A DNA stretch of 64,000 nt from Spinacia oleracea. Taxonomy: Eukaryota > Streptophyta > Magnoliopsida > Caryophyllales > Amaranthaceae. The translations under genes and the position numbers were made by a program. Where the stretch lies: contig NC_079487.1 of NCBI RefSeq assembly GCF_020520425.1, forward strand, positions 61,357,898 through 61,421,897, given 5' to 3'. The notes under the pieces were generated by a model. The model made no database searches, was not told where the DNA came from, and saw nothing but the letters and a program-made list of their open reading frames with translations. Shown one piece after another: positions 12,724-23,234 of the stretch (position 1 is the stretch's first letter; each line of letters begins with the position of its first letter).

Positions 12724-14070
12724 CTAACCTTTGGAAGATGATGGTACAACAAAGACGTGCAGTTTCACATGGTTTGGAGGAAGAGCCAGCCGCATAGGAT
12801 ATAGCTTTCCATTCAAAGGACTGCGTGAGCATAATGTAACCTCTGTTAACCCGGTCTCTTCCTGTAACATCTGAGTGAGCTCCTGCACGCCGCCACTCCC
12901 TTTGAAAAGAAAAGAACATTCCCCATCTTCTTCATCAACAATATTTCCATGATCATCCACGACATTATAATGTATAACACGGCCTTCATTTTTCACAGCT
13001 GATGCACTAAACTCACCAGGCTGAAATTGGAAAGAAAAACAAATTTTCTTAGACATTGTCCCAAGGTCATTTAACTTTTGAAATGCTCCATGAGCATAGT
13101 AATTGATCACATCCACCCATACCATCTAATTAAATTTCTAAATTTATTGGAGCAGGAAACATTCAAAAATTCTACAATGAGCATAGTAATTGATCACATC
13201 CACCCACATATTCCATCTAATTCTATTTCCCATTAGCATTCCATTTTAAATTAGAGAGGTAAAGCACTACTATACTAGGAACAAACTGAACTGGTTTTAG
13301 CAGGAAAATGCAGTAAACAACAACTTATAAAATGTAACATTCATGCCCATGTTAATTATAAAATGTACGAGCACAATCAGTTAAAGTTGATACTCCAATG
13401 GGTTTTTTAAAAAAAATCACCCGATACCCTTAAAACTAACCTACATCAAAATCAATTAACAACAACAGTAAAGTAGAAAGAAAAGAAAAGTTACCCCAGC
13501 ATTAGAATTGGAAACCCTGAGAGAAGAAGCATCAAACTCAGACTCACACCTCTCAAATTTACTCTTCTCCTTCTCTTCCTCCTCTTGAACCTCCACCTTT
13601 TGCACTTTGTCATCATAGACCTCCAAAACCTCAATCTCCCATAGAACCCAATCCTGGGTATGACTCCTACTAGGAACATCATGAGTAATCGAATTTCGCC
13701 ACGGCGGTAACCCACCATTTGCCCTTAAAAAATTACCGTACCTTGTCTTCAGCCTCACCTGCATCCCCTCCCTAGTAGGCTCCCACTCGATCGAGGAATC
13801 AAGCCGCCTCGGCAATGTTTGTTTCACCTTTTTCCCGGTTACCCCTAACAAGAATTCGTCGTCGGTGGCAGTTAAGAATTTGTTGAAGCAACTCTTGAAC
13901 CGGACCAGGTCTACCCCTTCCACGGATTTGACGTACTCCACACTCCATCGCGCGTACTTTGATCCGCCGTGGCGGTCTTGGCACACCGATTCGCCGTCGT
14001 CATCGGCGATCAGGTACTTGTCGTGGTGGCTTCGTAGGCGCACTGTTTTTGCGTTCTGGAATAAATCCAT
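12724..14070 (-). CDS. DUF569 protein, two-domain form (array gene 1)
   Basis: Two exons give 290 aa: exon 1 13495-14070 (192 codons) and exon 2 12724-13020 (98 aa), with donor GGG|GTAACT, acceptor TTTCAG and a phase-0 junction. Exon 1 is a full DUF569 domain (PF04601, proposed fascin-like beta-trefoil) with the signatures MDLFQNAKTVRLRSHHDKYL, ARWSVEYV, FLLGVTGKKV, LRANGGLPPWRNS and TQDWVLW. Exon 2 is the conserved second region of classic plant DUF569 proteins (VIHYNVVDDHGN, SRSPLNGKLYPMRLALPP), ending VVPSSSKG. This is the general form found in Arabidopsis. The biochemical role is unknown; 'actin cross-linking' is annotation by fold. A possible acceptor (ATACCAG) 10 bases before the ATG hints at a 5' UTR intron. 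An ~85-bp tandem duplication (13092-13123 against 13177-13208) lies in the coding intron. Confidence 0.88.
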
Positions 14071-15173
14071 CCCACCACCCTGGTATCCAACAAATAGAGT
14101 GTCAATAATTAATCAACAATCACAATAATATTGAAGCCGTATTCTCAAAAGAATAATATTGAATCACGAACCTATCTAATGCGGCCGTGCTCAGGTAATT
14201 GATTTATTTGTAACTTTGAACAAGAAACTGCAAAATTGGTTCAATTGGGATGTTTTACCGAATTGAGTTGCAGTGTTTTTGGATTGAATTGAATTGAATT
14301 GAATTTCTAGGAATTTGATTGGAAAATTTTAAGATTGGAAGAGTGGGGGGAATTTGATGATGGTTGTACGGTAACAAGACGACATGAACCACAAACTAAT
14401 TAACAATAGTACCAAAGCCGACCCAGAAGGATGGGGCTGGCTGCATGAACCACGAATATATTAGTCGTGTTCTTCGTGTACAAAGAATAAACCAATGAAT
14501 TAGGTGAAATGGGTTTATGATTGTATAATTTTGATGAAGAAACTGCAAAATTTAATCCAATTTAGATGATTGTTGTTTGGGATGTGAGAATATAATCTGT
14601 TGTTTTAACGGTCATAAGATTTTGATTTGGGTAGATTTAGAGAAAGGGGAAATTACTTTTTTTTGTTATTTGTTTTTTGAGTGACAGTCAGAAAACTTAG
14701 AAGTGGATGTAACGTCTGCTTTGCCGTAATTGATAGGATTTTCATATGAATTTGCTGGCCATGTCTTTTTGTATTGTTGACCAACATCCACACGTAAACG
14801 TGTATCATCTTCAATTATTGGATGATTAGATCATCATTACGGTAGAGATTCTAGTCATATTTGGCCGTATTTTCTTGTTTTATTACAGATCGTGTTAGAT
14901 AGACCGTGTTTTTTACTTAAACTCGCTAGTGGGTAAGACACATTTATGTAATTGCATGTTAATCTCAGAAGTAACATTCACATTTGTAATTTATCTTTCT
15001 AATAGAACTATTTGGATCGTTTTTGTTATATGCTAAGTATATCTATACGCACTAAAAAAAAAAAAAACAAAGAAAAAGTAAATTGGTTTTGTCAAGCATT
15101 TGATTAGCATGAAGAAATAAAATATGATAAAAAAAAGTGGGACAAAAGATTTGGATACGAAACAATAGCGCAC

Positions 15174-15845
15174 CTTGTAAGCACCAAGAACAAAAGCAGA
15201 TGTGGATGAGCCTGATGATACTGACTGATTACTTTGGTCCTCAACCGATGAATTAGAACGATTATGGCGAGTTAATTTTTGAGCAAAAGAGAAAGAAGAC
15301 TTATACAAAGAGACAGCTTTATTAGTATGAGATAATGTCTTGGAGTTATTTGGCCAAGAACATGTATCTAATTCTAAGTCACCAATTGCTGCATCATCAT
15401 CTAGAATATCCACCACCCAAAACACCCAATCCTGCGTGGTTTTCCTCTCGGGAACATCCACAGTTACCGTGTCCCTCCAAGGTGGAGTCCCGGCGTTAGC
15501 CCTGAGGAATTTCCCTGTGAGTGGGGCCCGCAGCTTAACGTAAAATTCTTCACCTATAGGCTCCCATTGTACTGATAGGCTGCAGTCAGTCTGCAGAGTC
15601 TGCAGGGCCTTCTTTCCTGTCCAGCCCAACAGGAAGGGCTCATCTGAAGCGGTCAGGTACTTTTCATAGCAACTCCGAAGGCGGACAGTGTTGCGCTTGT
15701 CTTGAACTAACTCCACAGCCCAACGAGCCTGTGGAATTTGACCTTGTTTGCTCTGCTTGACTGACTCACCGTCTGACCCAGCTATCAAGTACCTGTTGTG
15801 ATGGCTTCTGAGCCTGATGAATTTTGCTTTCGTGAAGTACTCCAT
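15174..15845 (-). CDS. DUF569 protein, first exon only recognised (array gene 2, partial)
   Basis: The exon starts at 15845 (MEYFTKAKFIRLRSHHNRYL). It carries a complete DUF569 domain in residues 1 to about 150, including FLLGWTGKKALQTL, LRANAGTPPWRDTVTVDVP and TTQDWVFWVVDIL, then a Ser/Asn-rich linker. The best donor is AAG|GTGCGC (phase 0), ending the exon at 15174 after 224 codons. Reading on gives a Phe-rich, AT-rich tail to 15033 that looks like intron. Unlike its neighbours, I find neither a coiled-coil exon nor the second DUF569-type exon between here and gene 1. It may be a truncated gene, may use a short exon I could not see, or may end in the retained intron. Confidence 0.7.
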
Positions 15846-16594
15846 CAGAAGGTCCTTCTAAATGTTGATGGGGGGCTTCTTTTGTTAATTATGATTTGTT
15901 AATTTAAGTGGTGCCTTGGTGGTGCTGCTTCTTGAGGAAATGGAATGGTTCTTGCTTACTTTCATCAACTTGTCAAACAAAATTGTGCACTTGAACATAT
16001 AAAATTCGGCTTGTTTTTCACTTTTGATTAAGTGAATTCATTGGTGGATTAGTCTTGTAGCACCATTTTAAGATTGTTTCAACGAATATTTTTATAAATA
16101 TGAACTCCTAATTTATTAGGTCAACAAATCATTTAGAAAAGTCATGCATGGTTGGTGCTGGTAATTGGTAAACAGCATTAGCATTATATATTTTTAAAAA
16201 TATTCCCAGTTGCTTACAATTTTGTGCTGACTATTTGTCTTATACAATCTTTTTACCTTGTTATTACTGAGACGTTTTTGATGTAGATCTTCCCCTGTAT
16301 TTGGCACAGTTGAGTTATAATCGAGACATTTTATTTGATGTTATAGTCAGATTGATTTATATGCTTCAAACTTTCAATTAAAACAGAACCGTGTTGGATT
16401 TACAATGTACTCTACCACTCAAGACATAGTTGCATATGAAAATAGAATGAAGTAGTTTGTTATTAACATGTACAAATGGCAGCTATGATACAGAACTGTT
16501 AACAAAGAATGGTGTAATACGTTGAGAACTCAGAAGTATCAAAAAGTTGGGTACATATGCCATTTCCAGAGACTTAGTAGGCCAAAATGCATGA

Positions 16595-18038
16595 TCAATC
16601 ATCAGGAAACATTAATTTAACCTTGATCCAGTCTTCCTCTACTCTTTCCAGCATTCTGTTGGCCTCAGTTTTCCTGAGCTGCCATGTTTCCTCCTCGATT
16701 TTCATCTCCTGAAGTTTCTGGCTCTTCTGTCCCATTCTTGATATCAGGTCTTCAACATCATCCAAATTATCAGCTTGAGCTTTCTGCACATCCTTAATGA
16801 TATTATCAATTTCTTCAAGTTGTTTCAACAACTCCTCTCTTGCGTTTCTTGCAATTTCTAACTCCACTTGAAGAGTCTCTAACTCACGAGCTTCAGCAGC
16901 ATCCTTCTTAAGTTGAGCCATTATCTTCAATTTTCTACTAGAGAAACTGTTATATTCAGTCAAATCCTTGGAGGCCGATTCATGTTCATTCTTCATCACC
17001 TTAAGATGCTCTTGTAAATTGATTAACTCACTAGGGATTATGCCTTGGGATTCTGCATCAGCAATAAGCACCTTTAAGACTTTTTCCAGCTTTTCGCCTC
17101 TTTCTGAAGATAGGATGGCATGGAAATCCAAGTCTTTTAGTTCTTTAAGAGTTTGCTTAGCCATTGCGACTTCAACTGCATGAAAGTGTTTTGAGGTAGA
17201 TTCCAGAGAAATCCCTGAGCTTTTTCCTTCATGTTTGGCGTCATCAAGTTGAACTTCCAACCCAGAATGCTGAAGTTAGGAGGACAAACACATTAACATT
17301 TTAGCCTAACTGAAAACCTGATAAAATAATTTGGTTTTGATGATAATACTTAATTTCTGGGTTAGTTTCCTAACAGAGTAGAGATAAAAGGCAGCTAGGA
17401 ATTGAAGCAATTGACAGAAATAAACATGTGTAAAGTGTATAGTTGATTGACACAGAAGAAGAATGACTGACCATAGGTTTGTGATCTGGTACATCACTTG
17501 ATATGGAAGAAGCAACGCTGATCCTATCCTCTTCCATTAATCCAGTAAAAGCACCAACATCCGGGCCAGGTGACTGATAATCAATCTCAACAATATCAAC
17601 GATCCACAAGATCATGTGATCAGTAACGGCCCAATTTCCCGGCTCATCATGGGTAACAGAATTCCTCCAAGGAGGAACCCTAGGATTGGCTCTTAGAAAA
17701 CTACCTGTATGACTCTTAAGTTTGATATAAGATCCATCTTTGATAGGCTCCCACTCTGATATGGGACCCTGGCTAATGGTCTGTATAACCTTTTTTCCTG
17801 TCATTCCCAGCAAGAATGGATCATCAGTTGCAGTTAAGTACCTGTGGCTCCAGCTGTTCCTGAGACGGAGGACATTGTCTTTTCCCTCAACAGCCTCATA
17901 GACCCAACGGGCTTTTTTGGATGAGTTTTCACGGCTTTGTTTGATTCTTTCATCGTCTTCATCGGCTGTCAGGTACTTGCTATGGTGGCTGCATTTTAGC
18001 CGAAACACCTTGGCTCTTTTGAAAAACTCCATTTTCAT
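16595..18038 (-). CDS. DUF569 + coiled-coil protein (array gene 3)
   Basis: Two exons give about 413 aa: exon 1 17472-18038 (donor ATG|GTCAGT) and exon 2 16595-17269 (acceptor CTTCAG), joined in phase 0. The neighbours begin MEFF, so the second Met (18032) may be the true start. Exon 1 is a DUF569 domain (FFKRAKVFRLKCSHHSKYL, FLLGMTGKKVIQTI, FLRANPRVPPWRNSVTHDEP, LWIVDIVEIDYQS). Exon 2 encodes about 220 residues of Lys/Glu/Leu-rich, proline-poor heptad-like sequence (KQTLKELKDLDFHAIL, then LKKDAAEARELETLQVELEI), a long coiled coil, so the protein probably oligomerises. Function and location are unknown; no signal peptide or transmembrane helix is seen. Confidence 0.85.
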
Positions 18039-18746
18039 ACAAAACCTGATTTACTCTTCATTACTTCTGGGTTTGGTTTTCATTGGAAGGAAAACTTGGT
18101 CAAACTTACATTGTCAATTTTCGCGATCTTACCACACGTTTTGGAACATACAAGGTAATTTTGCTTTCAATTCCGTGGACTTTTTCTTCCTCTTTTTATT
18201 TTATTTTATTATTTTAAATGGGTGGATCTCATTCCAAGTGAGCAAGCTTTTACAATGTATTTCGTACAAGTTGTCTGAGTTGTACAGCCTTAAATAATTG
18301 ATGATAACAGTTGTAATTATTAAACAGAATCGTAACTTGCCCTCAAACAAAATCTCTGTAATTCTAGTACAAGTATATATTTAATCTTTACAGGTGCCAA
18401 ATAAAAACCATAATCAATCATCTTAAGAAAAACACTTCATCTTATTTCCAGTTACATTTGGCTCAACTGGATTCATCCTTTGTCATAGCCTGTCTAATTT
18501 TAATGAGAATAATATTGGATCGGAACTACAGTCTGTTTGCCCCTTCGGCTATGCTGTATGTACAAACATAAATGCATAATAACTATGGAAGATTGACACA
18601 ATGGTAGCCTTTCTTTCTGATTGTCATGTATAAACTGAAAGCATAATGTAAAATGATATTCAAAGGTATGGCCTAATCAATCAATAGTCATTTTGATTAT
18701 TCTAAAAAAAGGTGCAAAATTGTACATGAATAGCCTGATGCAGAAT

Positions 18747-20234
18747 TTACTTGTTAACGGTTAATTCTGAAAATGTGGTTTTAACCTTTCCCCAGTCTTT
18801 CTCAACTCTGTCCACCAATCTTTCTGCCTCAATTTTCCTCGCTCGCCATGATCTCTCCTTGCTTTCCATATCTTTTAACCCCTCGCCCTTCTGCTCTATT
18901 CTCGATATAAGCTTGTCAACTTCCAGCACAATATCAGCCTGAGCTTTCTTAACATCCTTGATGGCATTTTCAGTGTCCTCTAGTTGCTTCATCAGTTGTT
19001 CTCTTTTGGCTCTTACATCTGCAATTGTGTTGTTAACTTTGACCTCAACTTTCTCTACCTCACGAGCCTTAACAGCGTCCTTTTTAAGCTCATCCCTGAT
19101 CTTTAATCTTCTTGTAGAGAATGTTGAATACTCTATTAAAACTTGAGAGGCTGATTCATGGTAATTCTTCATAGACTTGAGCTGCTCTTGAATGTTGACA
19201 AGTTTACTAGTGAATTTACCTTGGCCTATGGATTTTGCATCAGCAATTAGCACAGTAACTACATTCTCTAGCTTCTTGTCCTGTCCCAAGGACAATAAGG
19301 TACGAAATTCTAAGCTCTTCATTTGGTCAAAGGTATGCTTAAACCTCTTAACTTGGAGTGGTTGCACACATCCTGATGTAGATTGGACTGACACAATATC
19401 TGACTTGTTAACATTTGTTGCTTTGAGATTAGCAAAATGCTGAGATTAAGATCATAACCCCAAAAGATGTAACAGTGTTAATAGTCTTCAATTAAGAACA
19501 CAGCCCTGTAAATTTAATCTTCAAATTGATGATCCGTCTAAAACTAACACATAATTTGTTTTTATGAATGTGACTCTATAATCTAATCATGTTTGGTCAT
19601 TATGTAATCGGCTTCAATATTATGCTCTATTGGGAAGTACCTGTATAGAGGAACTTACATATATAGGAGGCCTAGCAGCTGGACATAAAACTTCCTGATT
19701 GGCTACATTGCAGGATGATGAAGCAACATTGACCTCCTCTGTTGATGTAGAATGACCGTTGCCCATCCTGGAGGACTGATAATCGATCTCGACTATATCA
19801 ACTATCCACAGTGTCATGTTTTCAGTGGCTGTCCAATGACCTGGCTCATCATGGGTGACAGAATTTCTCCAAGGGGGAGGTCCTTGGTTAGCCCTTAAGA
19901 AACTACCTGCATGACTCTGAAGTTTGATGTAAGACCCTTCTTTAATAGGCTCCCACTCTACTATAGGACCCTTGCTAATTGTCTGTACAATCTTCTTTCC
20001 TGTCATTCCTAACAGAAATGGATCTTCAGTGGTGGCTAAGTACCTCCAGCTGCAACAGCTTCTGAGTCGGATGAGTTTGGGCTTCCCCTCAACAAGCTCG
20101 TAGGTCCAACGGGAATTGTTTGAAGATTTATCGCGACTTTGCTTGATGGTTTCCTCGTCTTTGTGAGCTATCAGGTACTTGCTTTGCCCACTGCGTTTTA
20201 GCCGAAACACTTTTGCTCTGTGCAAGAATTCCAT
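18747..20234 (-). CDS. DUF569 + coiled-coil protein (array gene 4)
   Basis: Exon 1 is 19641-20234 (198 codons, donor CAG|GTACTT) and exon 2 is 18747-19439 (acceptor ATCTCAG), giving about 428 aa in phase 0. A second in-phase donor, TAT|GTAAGT at 19657-19658, lies 18 bases further upstream in the transcript and would drop six residues. Alignment with gene 5 favours the downstream donor, consensus strength the upstream one. The DUF569 domain has FLLGMTGKKIVQTI and FLRANQGPPPWRNSVTHDEP. The second exon (HFANLKATNVNKSDIVSVQ start, FDQMKSLEFRTLL, LISRIEQKGEGLKDMESKE) is a long charged coiled coil parallel to gene 3. The function is unknown; it is a clear tandem paralogue. Confidence 0.85.
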
Positions 20235-20870
20235 TTTCTGTTAAGAGGGACTTGTTTTGGACTTTGATTACAAGGGAAGGGAGGTAAAGCATAGGAATTG
20301 ATCGATCTGGTCCACTTGACTTTGTAGACTTTTAGTCTTTGTCAACGGGCATGATAAGCTGCTTGTTCAAGGGAGATACAAACAAATATTGAGTTTTGTA
20401 GAAACAAACAAACAACTAACATGTGTAACTTATACGTCGTATATTTTTTTTAATTATCGGGGAAAAATAAGTGACATAGACGAGATATTGTCGAGATGTG
20501 ATCTCATATTAGGGTACGAGTTTCATAAATGTTTTCATCTGAAGTTTTTCAGTACAGGTCGTCTTTCGCGATTGAGATGTCCCACGTCCTATCATAAACA
20601 GTTGGTGGCTTAATGGAGGGTCATGAACTCATTAATTTAGAATTGACATTATGGTTTGTTTCAAGTTGGACACAATACTACGTACTGTACAACTTTTCTG
20701 AGTTGTATGAGTTTGAAAAGTCATAAAACAAACTATGTTCTGTATAAAAATCAGGTTACATGTTCAGAAAAATGATTGAAGAGGTAACATATTAATGTTT
20801 ACAATATTTCAAATAGTATTTAATTTAATCATGAAAAGAATTAGATACAAAATGAAGGCCATTAAATTAA

Positions 20871-22378
20871 TTAAACATCCTGTAACAATGTCTTAATCTC
20901 AACCCACTCTTTCTCAACTCTCTGTAATTTTCTTTCAGCTTCAAGTTTCCTTGCTTGCCATGATTCCTCCTCTGCTTCCATCTCCTCTAGTCTTTCATTT
21001 TTCTTGGCTATTCGTGATCTGAGCACTTCCACAGCCTTGATGCTGCTATCAGTTTCTTCTAGTTCCATTAACAACTCCTCTTTGTTAGCTCTTGCATTTA
21101 CAAACTCATCACTGAACCATTTTTCAAGAGTGGCCTCTAACACACAAGCCTTGGTCACATCTTTATCAACCTCGGCCTTCATCTCCACTGTTTTACTAGC
21201 AAATGTAGCATATTCAACTAAATCCTGAGTGGCCAAATCATGGTCAGTTTTCATGGTCTTGAGTTGCTTTTGTAGTGTTTCTTGGCGCGATGTTTTTGCA
21301 TCAACAGAAACAACATTTACTGCCTTTTCTAGCTCCTTGTATAGTCCTAAAGATAAGATGCCATGAAAATCCATGTCCTTTAGTTCTTTGAGGGATTGCT
21401 TAGCCATCTTGACTTCTGATTGGTTAACGCGTTCTGTATCTAATGTTGCTCGTTCTTTTACACCATAAACTTTGTCTTCTAGGCCATCTAACATAGCTTT
21501 TAGGTTGCTGAAGGAGTCAGACTTCTGGGTTTAGGAACATAACATAGCCCGAGTCCAAGCCCAACAAAAGGTAAAAATGTTTGTTAGGAGTATTCTGAAT
21601 CGGAATGAGAAAAAATAAAAACACATTGGTGTAATTTTTCTGATTCTTTTAATGGTGTAATATTTTATCACATGGTTTTGAGTTGATTAGATGATTTAAA
21701 TCCAGAAAATGAAACAATTTTGGAAAGAGCAGAAGAAACATTTAAAGAAAAACATGAGAGTTATGGTCATACCTCGACGGAGGAAGACGAATACATAGCA
21801 GGGCCATCATCCTCAATTGACAAAGAAGAGCAATTTGACAAAGGTGTCTGATCCTTTACATTACTGAAGCGTGGAGGAACAACATTACCCTTAACCTTGT
21901 CCAATGATTTAGGAGTTGAATTATGATCAATTTCAACTATATCAACGATCCACAGAATCATACTCTCAGAAGCTGTCCAATGACCAGGAAGATCATGTGT
22001 AATGGTATTCCTCCAAGGGGGAAGGCCTCTGTTGGCTCTTAAGAAAGTTCCGGTATGACTTTTGAGTTTGATGTAAGGCCCTTCATTGATCGGCTCCCAT
22101 TCGACTGTAGGACCGAGCCAAGGTCTTTGTGCAACTCTCTTTCCTGTCATTCCAAGCAGGAAATGCTCTTCAGACGCGGCTAAGTACTTCCAACTGTTGC
22201 AGCTTCTGATACGGATCACATTGTTCTTTCCCTCAACAGGCTCAAAGGACCAACGTGTGTATGTTGAGGAATTGTCGCGGGTTTGTTTAACTGTATCTCC
22301 ATCTTGATCTGCTATCAGGTACTTGCTTTGGTTGCTGCTTTTCAGCCGGAAGACCTTTGCTCTTTGGAAGAATTCCAT
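20871..22378 (-). CDS. DUF569 + coiled-coil protein (array gene 5)
   Basis: Exon 1 is 21773-22378 (202 codons, donor GAG|GTATGA) and exon 2 is 20871-21524 (acceptor AACCCAG), giving about 419 aa, phase 0. The N terminus MEFFQRAKVFRLKSSNQSKY and the motifs FLLGMTGKRVAQRPWLGPT and FLRANRGLPPWRNTITHDLP mark a DUF569 domain. The linker is Ser-rich. The second exon starts KSDSFSNLKAMLDGLEDKVY and continues as about 200 residues of coiled coil (KQSLKELKDMDFHGILSLG, LEEMEAEEESWQARKLEAER). That exon is slightly shorter than in genes 3 and 4, mainly through a gap before the RIAKKNERLEEME segment. Function is not known. Confidence 0.85.
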
Positions 22379-23234
22379 TTTTCAGATAGCTGGGCAAGGG
22401 TTAAGGAATCAGTCTTTTCTTCTCATCATGGTTTTTAGGCTTAGTTTGTAAGGAAAAGGGAGAAAATTCATGGGAAAGTTCTGTTGAAAATGACTTGCTT
22501 CATATTGTCAAAATTGAGGACAATAATATACTATGCATTAATAATTCTAGATTATGGATTATTGCATCATACCGTGGCATACTAATCTTTGTCAAAAGGT
22601 GAAACTTTTTTCTGTCTTCCCTTGTGTAAATTGCAATAGTTAATTAAATATTCAGGGGTGGTACCCAACACCTAAATCGAATTTCGTCTACATCATTGAC
22701 CTCATAGTAGGCAGTAGCTAACGAATGGTAACTACAAAACTTTGAATAACGATTGGAACTTTTCAATCATATGTATAAATAAATATGTTTGAAGCAGGCA
22801 CGATTGCAACTTTTCTGAGTTGTGTGATTTTTTAAGTCATAAAGAATGTAATAGTATAGTACTGTAATTGACTAACTGTTGGCTGTCTATCTTCAATTTT
22901 AAGCTATTTTGCCTAATTATTTAGGAAGATTGGGATACTACGTTATCTTGTACATATCTTATACGGAGTTATGGAGTATCTTGATTTCATGCTGATAGCA
23001 TACTATCCTCCTAGGACATGTCATCACTGATGGTATAATTTGGTGTATTCCTTGTATTTATATTCCTTGCATCATACGTAGTACTCTGTAATATACAACT
23101 AAGAAATTTGTCTACGAATTTTGAGTAATAATATGTAGTACTTACGAAAGAAGCATAAGATGAATGAAGTTTGACAAAATTGCATACATATATAATGATA
23201 TAACTTGTTAGTTTTACATGAATTGGAACCACAA

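Noticed and set aside
15033-15173. Hydrophobic C-terminal tail of array gene 2 as a membrane anchor
   Set aside because: The Phe-rich reading after the GTGCGC donor is AT-rich and ends in a T run, as expected for intron sequence; paralogues have no such tail.
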